This document shows positions 7,864 through 16,650 of a stretch of DNA of 62,085 nt, piece by piece. The notes beneath the pieces were generated by a model that was not told the DNA's origin, made no database searches, and was given only the letters and a program-made list of their open reading frames with translations. The DNA lies in the NCBI GenBank assembly GCA_016222905.1, contig JACRPZ010000055.1, positions 1-62,085 of the forward strand, read 5' to 3'. Each line of letters starts with the position of its first letter. Within the stretch, counting starts at the first letter, position 1. The translations under genes were made by a program, and so were the position numbers. The DNA comes from Nitrospirota bacterium (lineage in GTDB: Bacteria; Nitrospirota; Thermodesulfovibrionia; UBA6902).

Positions 7864-10041
7864 ATGTCCTTCCTATCCAAAATTAAAAATTTTCGCAAAC
7901 GCATTCCCCTAACGATCAAGATGGTTTTACTGACCTTCTTGATCGGGCTTTCCTGCTGGTCTGCTTTGGATTATGTCCAGACCCGGAATGTCAGAAGTCT
8001 CTTTCTGTCTCAGATAAAAGAAAGAATTGACAGTCATTCTGAAGAAGACCGGCTCCGTTTTGACCGCTACATGAATAGCTTTCAGCAGTCTGTAATGGTC
8101 TACCTGAAGACGTGGAATTTCAATGATTATGTCAAGCATCAAAAGTGGTCTGCAAAAGATAAAATCGAGATCAAATATTACAGCCGGCCTCCATCGTGGT
8201 TTCCTGAACGTAAAATCCAGATTATATTTAGTAACCCTCATTTTGCCATTCTGATGGACAAGAACAAGAGAGTCAGAGAGGTATATCAAAGGCGGGAGGA
8301 TACGCCTCCTGGGTCACTGCTTAAACCGTCTTCCCTGATGCTTTCAAAGAGCAGGGGGCAGAACTATATAACCAGGATTGATAATATTCCCTTTCTGCTC
8401 ACTTCAGAATCTCTGCTCGATCCAAACGGTGATCTGCTTGCAATACTGATGTTTGCATCTCCCATTAATGATGAGTTTCTCATAGGTTCATTTGGCATTG
8501 ACACCAGAGAAGAAATAGAGTTATTGATTACGTCAGAAGAAAAACCTGTGATAATAGCAAGCACCAACCTGTCGAATATTGCCGCCGACATGTCTATTGA
8601 GATGATAAAAAAGAAGTATTTCATTGGAGGGGAGATGATTGTTGATGCCGGCGCCTCTGATTTTAGGATAAGACTTGTATCGTTAATCTCAAAGGCGGAG
8701 GTTGAGAATCTTACCAGTTCAGTTGTCCGGTACGAGAGGCGGTCAAATGCCGCGGCCTCTTTAGTTTTTATCCTCTCCTTCATCGCAATAATGCTCTGGA
8801 TAACATATCGTATACGGCAGTTGACCGGGCAGATTTCAGACTTTTCTGAAGAGACGCTTGGCATGCAGCAGGAGAAGCTTAAAAAGGGGGATGAGCTTTA
8901 TGTTCTCAATGAGCGATTTCAATATTTGACAAAAGAGATTGTCGAGGCGCGTGATGAGATTGCAAGGGCGATAAAGAGAGAGGCTGAGGAGATGACCCGC
9001 CTGATCGTCAATAAAGCATTTGACGCCATCATCACAATGGACGCCGGCGGCGTTATTGCAACGTGGAACCCGCAGGCAGAGGCGGTCTTCGGCTGGAGCA
9101 GCCATGAAATAATAGGACATAAGGCAGCCGATACTATCATACCGTTGTCATACCGCAAGGCGCATGAGGACGGGCTCAACCACTTCCTTTCCACGGGAGA
9201 GGGCAGGATATTGAACAGGACGATAGAGACAAAAGGGCTTCATCGCAAAGGATACGAATTCCCTGTCGAGCTTGCGGTCGCCTCTGCTCTTTCAGGAGAT
9301 ACGTATATATTCATAGCTGTTATACGCGATATCACCGGACGAAAGAAGGCCGAGGAAGATATCAAGGCGTCTCTAAGAGAGAAGGAGGTCCTTCTGAAGG
9401 AGATTCACCACAGGGTCAAGAACAATATGCAGATAATAACAAGCCTGCTCAGGCTTCAGGCAGGAAAGAGCGCTGATGAAAGAGAGATAGAGATGCTGAG
9501 GGAGAGCCGGAACAGGATAAGATCAATGTCCCTCATTCACGAAAAACTCTACAGAACAAGCGACTTGTCGCATATAAATTTTAAAGATTACATTGATGAT
9601 CTGACAAGGGGGCTGTACAGGTCTTACGGGATTGATAAGCAAAAGATCTCTTGTAATATAGAGGCGGATGATATTCTGCTTGAGGTTGATACTGCCATCC
9701 CCTGCGGGTTAATAGTCAATGAACTTGTCTCTAATGCGTTAAAATACGCCTTTCCTGGCGACAGACGCGGAATGATCAATATCAGGCTCAGAAGAATATT
9801 GGAGAGTGAAACAGAGAATGAGGAATCTAAATTCAAGGCACTGGAGCTGACGGTAAGCGATAATGGTATCGGCGTACCCAACGATTTTGATCTTAAGAAT
9901 GCAGCATCATTGGGACTTAAGCTCGTAACTACTTTATCGGAGAATCAGCTAAATGGTAGAATAGAGATAGATGACTCGGAAGGGACAAGGTTCCTGATCA
10001 GGTTTAAGGAAAAAAGTTACGAAGAAGAGTTGAGCGGGTAA
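7864..10041 (+). CDS. Membrane sensor histidine kinase: extracellular sensor, PAS, HisKA_2
   Basis: A 725-residue hybrid-less kinase. Transmembrane helices at about 18-34 and 297-315 flank a roughly 260-residue periplasmic domain resembling CHASE4-type sensors. After a coiled linker comes a PAS domain (about 378-495), then a HisKA_2 phosphoacceptor block KEIHHRVKNNMQ (His515 or 516) and an HATPase with IVNELVSNALKYAF and DNGIGVP. Its probable target is the receiver-HD-GYP protein encoded next. The ATG at 7864 lacks a nearby ribosome binding site. A strong GGAGG at 7833-7837 lies 26 bases upstream, with an in-frame ATT at 7843 that could be a rare start. Confidence 0.88.
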   Translation: MSFLSKIKNFRKRIPLTIKMVLLTFLIGLSCWSALDYVQTRNVRSLFLSQIKERIDSHSEEDRLRFDRYMNSFQQSVMVYLKTWNFNDYVKHQKWSAKDKIEIKYYSRPPSWFPERKIQIIFSNPHFAILMDKNKRVREVYQRREDTPPGSLLKPSSLMLSKSRGQNYITRIDNIPFLLTSESLLDPNGDLLAILMFASPINDEFLIGSFGIDTREEIELLITSEEKPVIIASTNLSNIAADMSIEMIKKKYFIGGEMIVDAGASDFRIRLVSLISKAEVENLTSSVVRYERRSNAAASLVFILSFIAIMLWITYRIRQLTGQISDFSEETLGMQQEKLKKGDELYVLNERFQYLTKEIVEARDEIARAIKREAEEMTRLIVNKAFDAIITMDAGGVIATWNPQAEAVFGWSSHEIIGHKAADTIIPLSYRKAHEDGLNHFLSTGEGRILNRTIETKGLHRKGYEFPVELAVASALSGDTYIFIAVIRDITGRKKAEEDIKASLREKEVLLKEIHHRVKNNMQIITSLLRLQAGKSADEREIEMLRESRNRIRSMSLIHEKLYRTSDLSHINFKDYIDDLTRGLYRSYGIDKQKISCNIEADDILLEVDTAIPCGLIVNELVSNALKYAFPGDRRGMINIRLRRILESETENEESKFKALELTVSDNGIGVPNDFDLKNAASLGLKLVTTLSENQLNGRIEIDDSEGTRFLIRFKEKSYEEELSG

Positions 10042-10055
10042 AAAATATTAAACAA

Positions 10056-10145
10056 ACCACCCCTGCCCCTCCTTAACCAAGGAGGGGAGCTTTATGTTTT
10101 AACTCCCCTCATATTTTAGGAGGGGTGGCCGAAGGCCGGGGTGGT
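10056..10145 (+). repeat. Dispersed hairpin repeat with ACCACCCC/GGGGTGGT ends
   Basis: An inverted repeat of about 90 bp: ACCACCCC at the left end and GGGGTGGT at the right. An inner hairpin CCCCTCCTTAACCAAGGAGGGG is followed by CTCCCC and GGAGGGG arms. It sits between the histidine kinase and its probable response regulator, inside what looks like one transcription unit. Its design matches the other CCCCTC-type repeats of the window. Confidence 0.75.
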
Positions 10146-10172
10146 AAGTATTAATTAACAACGAGGAGGATC

Positions 10173-13100
10173 ATGGCTAAAGCAAAGTCCAAGGCGACAA
10201 TACTGGTAGTTGAAGATGAGAGCATTGTTGCCGAAGACATAAAGACGAGCCTTGAGAAGATGGGATATGCTGTTCCGGCTGTTGTCTCAACAGGCGCTGA
10301 GGCGATCCAAAAGGCTTCTGAACTGAACCCGGATCTTGTGCTTATGGATATCATGCTGAAGGATAAGATGAGCGGGATCACTGCCGCAGGACAGATACGC
10401 TCTCTGTTTAATATTCCGGTCATTTATCTGACTGCTTATGTCGATGACGATACGCTTGAGAGGGCAAAACTTACAGAGCCCTTCGGATACATCACCAAGC
10501 CGTTTGATGACCGCGAATTGAAGGGAACGATAGAGATAGCACTCTATAAAAGCAGTATTGACAGGAAATCAAAGGAGAGCCGTGAGTGGTTTCTTGTGAC
10601 GCTCAGGTCTATCGGCGACGCGGTAATCGCGACTGATACTGAAGGCAAAGTGATATTCATGAACCCTGTTGCCATGGAGCTGACAGGCTGGAGCGAGGGC
10701 GAGGCCATAGGCATGGATGTTGAAGAGGTATTCAACATTGTCAATGAAGCGACCGGGGAGAAGCTGGCATGCCCTGCCAGGAAGGTGCTGACGCATGGGA
10801 AGATAGAAGGTCGGGCAAATCATACAATATTAATATCCAGAAATGGAAAGAAGATACATATTGATGACAGCGGCGCTCCGATCAGAGATGAAGACGGTGG
10901 CATCGCAGGAGTTGTCATGGTCTTCCGCGACATTACCGAGCGGATGAATGCGCGAAAGGTCCTGGCAGAATCCGAAGCGAGATATAACGATCTCTTTGAC
11001 AATGCCCATGATATGATCCAGAGCGTCGGTCCTGACGGCAAATTCATCTTTGTCAACCGGGCATGGCTTAACACAATGGGATATACAGAGACTGAATTAG
11101 AGGGCCTTTCATTGTTTGATGTACTGCATCCTGATTCAAAAGCGCACTGTATGGAACTCTTCAGGAAGGTGATATCAGGGGAGATCGTTGATAATGTTGA
11201 AGCTGTCTTTATTACAAAAGTGGGACAGGGGATCCCTGTCGAGGGCAATGTCATGTGCAGATTTAAAGACGGGGCGGTTGCGGCAACCCAGGGGATATTC
11301 AGGAATATTACCGAGCGTAAAAAGATAGCAGCGTCTCTTGAGAAAGCCGCGCATGAATGGCGGAACACTTTTGATTCCATATCAGATTTTGTGTCGGTAT
11401 TTGATACTGAGTCGAGGTTTGTGAGAGTCAACAGGGCGCTTGCCGCTTATCTTGGGGTTGAGCCGGGAGATCTTATCGGAAAGCATTGTCATGAGGTTTT
11501 TAAGACCCCTGCATCTTCAGACGCCGGGTGCCTTATTCAAAAGGCAAGCGAAGCGAAGATGCCGATAACGGCAGAGAAGCACTATGAAAACATTGACCTC
11601 CCTCTTCTGGTCACGGTTTCACCGATTATTGACGAGAAAGGGAAGACAACAGGCAGCGTTCATATAGCAAAAGACATAACAGAGCTTAAGCAGACAGAGG
11701 AGAGGCTGAAGGAAGAGAGCAATATATCTTCTTCACTGCTTAACATCTTTGAGACGTTAAACTTGAGCCTTAATGAAAAACAGCTTATAAGCAACGTCAT
11801 GAATATAGTTCCCAGGTATCTGAAGTGCAACAGGGTCAGCATACTGCTGTATGATAAAGAGCTGTGCGGGTTCATGGCGGCTGGTTTTTACGGTTTTGGT
11901 CCTGATGAAGAGAGAAGACTCTCCTCTCTCACATTAAAAGAAGGAGATTTTCCGGCTATTGATGCTGTGCTAAAAGGGAAACAGATAATAGTAAATGATG
12001 CACGAGATTACAAGCAGTTATCCAGAGACTTTGTAGATCTGTTCGGCATTGAAAGCGCAGCCCTGATGCCGATAGTGGCAGGAGGTAAAGTCCAGGGAAT
12101 GATAATAGGAGGCTACAGGAACATAAAGCCGATGAAGACAAAGGATGAAGCGCTGCTTAAGGGGCTTGTAGATGGTTTAGGAATAGCGCTTCATAACAGC
12201 AGGCTGTATAAGGAGTCAATCGCAAGACTGATAGAGCTTACCAACAAGGTAGAGACCATAAAGGCTATGGGCCAGATTGACAAGGAGATACTCTCAACCT
12301 TAGACAAAGCGACTGTGCTTGACACCTCAATATCAATGATACGCAGGGTCATTCCCTGCGACAGGACATCCATATTGCTAAAGGAGAAGAAGAGTTACAG
12401 AATAATAGCCGAATGGGGCATGGGAGCGTTGAAGAACAGAAGCTTTACACTAACGGACAGTCAGGCGGAGATTATAGAGACGAACCACTCTCCTATCTTT
12501 TTATCTGATCTGACAAAGAAAGAAAATACCCCCTATTTCAAAGCGAAGGCAGAGATAGGGATGCGTTCAATATTGATGCTGCCGCTTGTAAGCAAAGGAA
12601 AGGTCATAGGACTGCTGGACATAGGGTCAAAATATTCCGCATGTTTCTTGCCGACACATCTTTCGATAGCAGAGGATATTGCTTCACAGATAGCTGTGGC
12701 GCTCGAGCATGCAAACCTTTATGAAGACCTGCAGATGCTGTTTTTGAACAGCATCACATCATTAGCATCAGTAATAGACGCCAAATCCCCTTGGACAAAA
12801 GGACATTCCGAGAGGGTGACCAACTATGCGGTTGCCATAGCCAGGGAGATGGGACTGAGTCCGGATATACTTGACGCAGTGGAGCTTGGCGGAATTTTGC
12901 ATGATATTGGCAAGATAGGCACATATGATAAGATTCTGGACAAGCCGGCTGAACTGCATTTAGACGAGATGGAAGAAGTCAGGCTGCACCCGGTTAAAGG
13001 CGCGTCCATACTTAAACCGATTAAACAGTTAGAAAAGATAGTTCCACTGATCAGGCATCATCATGAGAGGATAGACGGCAAAGGTTATCCTGACGGCCTT

Positions 13101-13307
13101 AAGGGTGATGATATCCCGCTGCTGGCAAGGGTGCTGTGCGTTGCCGATGCCTATGACTCAATGGTCTCTGACAGGCCTTACAGAAAAGCCCCCGGGAAAG
13201 AGTATGCGATCTCGGAGCTTAAACGATGTGCCGGCACACAGTTTGATTTTGGGGTTGTGGAGGCATTTCTGAGGGTAATTGAACAGCAAAATCTGACGCC
13301 GTCCTGA
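10173..13307 (+). CDS. Receiver-PAS-PAS-PAS-GAF-GAF-HD-GYP response regulator
   Basis: A 1044-residue soluble regulator predicted to hydrolyse c-di-GMP. The receiver domain (about 8-125) has acidic E14/D15, phospho-acceptor D59 in LVLMDIML and K109. Three PAS domains follow (about 137-255, 265-385, 395-512), then two GAF domains (about 525-690 and 705-860). The C-terminal HD-GYP domain has HD at 910-911 and HHHERIDGKGYPDG with GYP at 971-973, all metal ligands apparently present. A CGAGGAGG ribosome binding site precedes the ATG. Position directly after the histidine kinase suggests phosphorylation by it, opposing the GGDEF protein encoded at 3803-5452. Confidence 0.92.
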   Translation: MAKAKSKATILVVEDESIVAEDIKTSLEKMGYAVPAVVSTGAEAIQKASELNPDLVLMDIMLKDKMSGITAAGQIRSLFNIPVIYLTAYVDDDTLERAKLTEPFGYITKPFDDRELKGTIEIALYKSSIDRKSKESREWFLVTLRSIGDAVIATDTEGKVIFMNPVAMELTGWSEGEAIGMDVEEVFNIVNEATGEKLACPARKVLTHGKIEGRANHTILISRNGKKIHIDDSGAPIRDEDGGIAGVVMVFRDITERMNARKVLAESEARYNDLFDNAHDMIQSVGPDGKFIFVNRAWLNTMGYTETELEGLSLFDVLHPDSKAHCMELFRKVISGEIVDNVEAVFITKVGQGIPVEGNVMCRFKDGAVAATQGIFRNITERKKIAASLEKAAHEWRNTFDSISDFVSVFDTESRFVRVNRALAAYLGVEPGDLIGKHCHEVFKTPASSDAGCLIQKASEAKMPITAEKHYENIDLPLLVTVSPIIDEKGKTTGSVHIAKDITELKQTEERLKEESNISSSLLNIFETLNLSLNEKQLISNVMNIVPRYLKCNRVSILLYDKELCGFMAAGFYGFGPDEERRLSSLTLKEGDFPAIDAVLKGKQIIVNDARDYKQLSRDFVDLFGIESAALMPIVAGGKVQGMIIGGYRNIKPMKTKDEALLKGLVDGLGIALHNSRLYKESIARLIELTNKVETIKAMGQIDKEILSTLDKATVLDTSISMIRRVIPCDRTSILLKEKKSYRIIAEWGMGALKNRSFTLTDSQAEIIETNHSPIFLSDLTKKENTPYFKAKAEIGMRSILMLPLVSKGKVIGLLDIGSKYSACFLPTHLSIAEDIASQIAVALEHANLYEDLQMLFLNSITSLASVIDAKSPWTKGHSERVTNYAVAIAREMGLSPDILDAVELGGILHDIGKIGTYDKILDKPAELHLDEMEEVRLHPVKGASILKPIKQLEKIVPLIRHHHERIDGKGYPDGLKGDDIPLLARVLCVADAYDSMVSDRPYRKAPGKEYAISELKRCAGTQFDFGVVEAFLRVIEQQNLTPS

Positions 13308-13315
13308 GAAATTTC

Positions 13316-13343
13316 TTGACTGTCCTGCCTGCCGAAGTATGAT
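13316..13343 (+). promoter_or_regulatory. Probable promoter for the DnaQ-like gene (near-leaderless)
   Basis: TTGACT at 13316-13321 and TATGAT at 13338-13343 are separated by 16 bases. The start codon at 13352 lies only 8 bases after the -10 box and has no ribosome binding site, so transcription would begin at or next to the ATG. Confidence 0.5.
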
Positions 13344-13351
13344 ATAAACAG

Positions 13352-13990
13352 ATGAATAAACCTTTCAATGACTATACATTTGTGGTTGTTGACGTTGAGA
13401 CCACAGGGACTTCCAGGTTTGACCGCATATGCGAAATCGGCATGACAAAGATCGCTGGAGGGAAAATAGTTGATAAACTTGAGACGCTTATAAATCCTGA
13501 GGTGAATATTACGAACACGATGTATCACGGCATACTGGACGGTATGGTTGAAGACGCGCCTCTGTTTAAAGATGCGGCACGTCAGATTGCCGATTTCATT
13601 AACGGGGCGGTTCTTATAGCGCATAATGCGCCGTTTGATATGAGATTTTTGCGTTATGAGCTTCAGCGTCTTGATGCCGACCTTTCGCACCATGCTCTAT
13701 GCACGTTAAAGATAGCAAGAAAACTTCATCCTGATTTTCCTTACCACCGTCTGGGTTATATGCTGGAGAGATACCTGATTGAAAATGAGTGCGCTCACCG
13801 GGCAGGCAGCGATGCCGATTCTGAAGCTAAACTCTTTATTGAGATGAAACGCAAACTGCGGGAAAACGGCCTTGAAACACCGCAGTCCCTTAAAGCCTGG
13901 GGTATGCCTTACAATCATGTATGGTGTGAGGAGGTCAGGGTCAGAAGATCTAAAAACGGCAGGCTGCTGACGCGTGATGATTTAGCCTGA
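13352..13990 (+). CDS. DnaQ-like 3'-5' exonuclease (DEDDh)
   Basis: A 212-residue exonuclease-domain protein. Exo I is VVVDVETTG with the two acidic metal ligands, Exo II is LIAHNAPFDMRFL, and Exo III is HRAGSDADSEAKLFIEM with the DEDDh histidine. It resembles the epsilon proofreading subunit of DNA polymerase III and stand-alone DnaQ-like nucleases. Without a polymerase neighbour, the specific role (proofreading, repair or RNA trimming) is open. The C-terminal 45 residues after the exonuclease fold are not recognised. The mRNA appears nearly leaderless. Confidence 0.83.
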   Translation: MNKPFNDYTFVVVDVETTGTSRFDRICEIGMTKIAGGKIVDKLETLINPEVNITNTMYHGILDGMVEDAPLFKDAARQIADFINGAVLIAHNAPFDMRFLRYELQRLDADLSHHALCTLKIARKLHPDFPYHRLGYMLERYLIENECAHRAGSDADSEAKLFIEMKRKLRENGLETPQSLKAWGMPYNHVWCEEVRVRRSKNGRLLTRDDLA

Positions 13991-14006
13991 AAATTCCATA
14001 CAGCTC

Positions 14007-14576
14007 TTGAGAGACAAAAAAATAAAACCGGAAGCAGCAAAGAAATCCTTAAGGCCTACTACAGGCAAGGTGAGGGAGGCGCTATTTGACATTCTTCGGG
14101 GCAGGATTGATAAAACCCGTTTTCTTGACCTATATGCCGGCACAGGAGCTGTGGGGATAAAGGCGCTGAAGGAGGGAGCGGCAGAGGTTGTATTTGTTGA
14201 ATCGAGTAAGGAGAGTATAAAAAGGATAAGCGAGTTAGTGCAGAAGTCCGGTTTTGCCGAAGAAACAAAAATAATAACAAAAAAAGTCCTGCCGTTCATT
14301 GAATGGGCAGATGGAAACAGGCTGACATTTGATATTATATTTCTTGATCCGCCGTATCATACCGATGAGGTCGTATCAGCCTTGTCAGCTATAGGCAAAT
14401 CGCATATACTGGATAAGGAAGGCGTGGTCATTGCTGAACATTTCAAAAAAAGAGAATTACCCGGCAGGTTTGGTAAGCTATATAAACTGAGAGATTACAG
14501 GTACGGCGATTCAGTGCTCAGCCTTTATACGGAGGTGAATGATGAAGAAGGTTGCAGTTTATCCGGGGACGTTTGA
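14007..14576 (+). CDS. rsmD: 16S rRNA (guanine-N2)-methyltransferase RsmD
   Basis: Methylates a guanine of 16S rRNA in the small subunit (G966 in E. coli). It shows SLRPTTGKVREALFDIL, the SAM-binding FLDLYAGTGAVGIKAL and the catalytic DPPY in IIFLDPPYHTDE. The frame has no ATG near its N-terminus; a TTG at 14007 is the only plausible start because an in-frame stop lies at 13983-13985. The N-terminus is about eight residues shorter than in typical RsmD. It overlaps coaD by 38 bases, the common rsmD-coaD arrangement. Confidence 0.88.
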   Translation: MRDKKIKPEAAKKSLRPTTGKVREALFDILRGRIDKTRFLDLYAGTGAVGIKALKEGAAEVVFVESSKESIKRISELVQKSGFAEETKIITKKVLPFIEWADGNRLTFDIIFLDPPYHTDEVVSALSAIGKSHILDKEGVVIAEHFKKRELPGRFGKLYKLRDYRYGDSVLSLYTEVNDEEGCSLSGDV

Positions 14577-15024
14577 CCCTATTACCAACGGGCATATAGA
14601 TCTGATCAAGCGGAGCCTCAAGATGTTTGATGAGATTATAATTGCCCTTGCTCCAAGCAGAAAGAAGGAGCCCTTATTCACACGCGAAGAAAGGCTTGAG
14701 CTGATCAGGAAATCGGTTAAGGGACTGAAGGGGGCAAGGGTGGAGGCCTTTGAGACGCTCCTGATCGATTATGCAAGAAGCAGGAAGAGCAAGGCCCTTA
14801 TACGCGGTCTCAGGGCAATCTCCGACTTTGAATATGAATTGCAGATGGCCTTGATGAACAGGCGGCTTGATTCCGACATTGAAACGGTCTTCATGATGCC
14901 GAGCGAAGAGTATACCTTTATCTCATCAACTCTGGCCAAGGAGGTCGCTTCGTTTGGAGGGGACGTTAAAGGGCTGGTGCCTGACGCGGTTGAAAAGGCG
15001 CTGAAGAAGAAATTCAGCGTGTAA
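14539..15024 (+). CDS. coaD: Phosphopantetheine adenylyltransferase
   Basis: Penultimate step of coenzyme A synthesis: ATP plus 4'-phosphopantetheine gives dephospho-CoA. The 161-residue protein has the nucleotidyltransferase motif YPGTFDPITNGHIDLI with the TxGH histidine, RGLRAISDFEYELQMA, and the ISSTLAKEVA segment near the C-terminus. Two ATGs are adjacent at 14539 and 14542, with GGAGGTG upstream; either may be used. It lies inside the 3' end of rsmD, so translation is probably coupled. Confidence 0.94.
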   Translation: MMKKVAVYPGTFDPITNGHIDLIKRSLKMFDEIIIALAPSRKKEPLFTREERLELIRKSVKGLKGARVEAFETLLIDYARSRKSKALIRGLRAISDFEYELQMALMNRRLDSDIETVFMMPSEEYTFISSTLAKEVASFGGDVKGLVPDAVEKALKKKFSV

Positions 15025-15039
15025 ATCTCCTCCAAAATC

Positions 15040-15894
15040 ATGGGTTATCTGAAGATCATCACAGCTATTTTGATATGGAGCTCTCTCGGAATATTTATCA
15101 GAAAAAGCGGGCTCCCCAATGCGGCCCTTATATTTTATCAGTCCGCAATCGCCGGAATTCTTCAACTGCTTATTCTCTCAACCACAGGACAGGTGAAGGA
15201 TGCTGTTTCGTCCTGCAAAAACGCTAAAAGCATTCTTATTCTTTTGCTCGTCCCGGCATCTTTTCTGATAAACTCTCTTCTCTTTTATTTTGCTTTTACA
15301 CACACAACAATTGCCAACGCCGTGCTTACGCATTATACCGCGCCGATATTTGTTGCATTAACAGCGCCTCTTTTTCTGAATGAAAAGACAGTTAAGAGAA
15401 CATGGATTGCCATTATTCTCTCATCTGTCGGATTGTGGCTTATTCTCGGGACGCCTGACTCAGGGGAATGGATGGCCATGGGTGAGGGTGAACGCAGCGG
15501 CATAATAGCCGGGACATTATCAGGTCTGGCATATGCGCTGATAATTTTACTCTTAAAAGTTATCACCTTAAAATACCCGTCTCTCTTTATTGTATTCGCG
15601 CAAAACAGCATAGCCGCCCTGATCCTTCTCCCGTTTGCTCTGGATACGCCTCTTACAGCGCAATCTCTGCCTTATGTTATTACCATGGGGATACTTCATT
15701 CAACAATCGCTCCGCTTCTTTATGTCCAGGGCTTTAAAAGCGTGAAGGCAAATGAGGCAGCCATTCTCGGATACCTGGAGCCTGCGGGAGCTGTAGTGTT
15801 GGCGCTGATATTCCTGAATGAGATTCCGGGGCTTCAGGCGCTGGCAGGCGGCGGCCTGATTCTATGCTCAGGATATATGACAATAAGGAGCTAA
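15040..15894 (+). CDS. EamA/DMT-family membrane transporter
   Basis: A 284-residue integral membrane protein with about ten hydrophobic segments arranged as two EamA repeats. The second repeat carries the typical ending YLEPAGAVVLALIFLNE and the first TAPIFVALTAPLFLNEK. Members of this drug/metabolite transporter superfamily move amino acids, nucleotides or metabolites; the substrate is not predictable. It starts 15 bases after coaD and may be co-transcribed, although a functional link is not evident. Confidence 0.85.
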   Translation: MGYLKIITAILIWSSLGIFIRKSGLPNAALIFYQSAIAGILQLLILSTTGQVKDAVSSCKNAKSILILLLVPASFLINSLLFYFAFTHTTIANAVLTHYTAPIFVALTAPLFLNEKTVKRTWIAIILSSVGLWLILGTPDSGEWMAMGEGERSGIIAGTLSGLAYALIILLLKVITLKYPSLFIVFAQNSIAALILLPFALDTPLTAQSLPYVITMGILHSTIAPLLYVQGFKSVKANEAAILGYLEPAGAVVLALIFLNEIPGLQALAGGGLILCSGYMTIRS

Positions 15895-15919
15895 GAGCGG
15901 CCGTTCCCTTATATTTTTT

Positions 15920-15949
15920 TTGCAATTAATCGTTTTTTCTGTATATAAT
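15920..15949 (+). promoter_or_regulatory. Probable promoter for the zinc-ribbon receiver gene (near-leaderless)
   Basis: TTGCAA at 15920-15925 and a perfect TATAAT at 15944-15949 are separated by 18 bases. The ATG at 15961 follows after 11 bases without a ribosome binding site, so the transcript would have a leader of only a few bases. Confidence 0.5.
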
Positions 15950-15960
15950 CTGTCTTAGAT

Positions 15961-16593
15961 ATGGAAGAGACCAGATACTGCTTATGCTGCGGAGAAGAGG
16001 TAACCTTTAACCGTGTAGAGCGCGAGGGCAAGGTTGAACTGACCTGTATGTTCTGCGGTTTCCCTCTCTCTTTTGAAGAAAAAACTATTGTGCCCATGCA
16101 AAATATTGCAGAGGAGACGGTGCAAAGACCCGCGGCAAAAGAGCCGGTCCTCGCATCCGGCGAAGCGCAGCTGCGTTATATACTTATGGCGGATGATTCA
16201 AAATTCACAAGAAAGATCATCAAAGATCTGCTGGTCGAAAAGAGGCTTGCAAATGAAATATTGGATTTTGAAAACGGTCTTGAGCTTACATCCGCTTTTG
16301 CAAAATTAATAACGGAAGGGAAGGCGGCGGATACCGCTATTATTTTGGATATTAACATGCCTGTAATGGACGGCATTTCTGCTGCAAAATTTATCAGGAA
16401 CATTGAATCAGAAAGAGGGCTGCCTCATGTACCGATAGCCTTCTTCTCATCAGTAAAGGCCGATGACAATTTAAGAAATACATTGGCAGAGCTGGCGCCG
16501 GCAAATTATGTAAACAAGTCTTCTGACCCCAATCCCGACAGGCTGGCTGAGAGAGTGGAGCAGCTTTTAACATATTTCATGCAAATGAAATAG
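15961..16593 (+). CDS. Zinc-ribbon plus receiver-domain protein
   Basis: A 210-residue cytoplasmic protein. The first 35 residues hold a Cys-pair ribbon (C7, C9 or C10, then C29 and C32 in CMFCGF), likely binding zinc or another metal. After a short linker comes a CheY-like receiver domain with MADDSKFTRK, phospho-acceptor aspartate in ILDINMPVMDG and the conserved lysine in YVNKSSDP. No output domain follows the receiver. It could be a metal- or redox-sensitive CheY-like adaptor; no kinase is adjacent, so the partner is unknown. Confidence 0.8.
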   Translation: MEETRYCLCCGEEVTFNRVEREGKVELTCMFCGFPLSFEEKTIVPMQNIAEETVQRPAAKEPVLASGEAQLRYILMADDSKFTRKIIKDLLVEKRLANEILDFENGLELTSAFAKLITEGKAADTAIILDINMPVMDGISAAKFIRNIESERGLPHVPIAFFSSVKADDNLRNTLAELAPANYVNKSSDPNPDRLAERVEQLLTYFMQMK

Positions 16594-16650
16594 ATTCTGA
16601 GTGTAAACCTGGAATTCCCTTCCCCAAGTAAAATGCAAACGAGTTAATTA

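Noticed and set aside
10820-11431. 203-residue open frame antisense to the HD-GYP protein
   Set aside because: Shadow frame inside PAS domains of a clearly coding gene.
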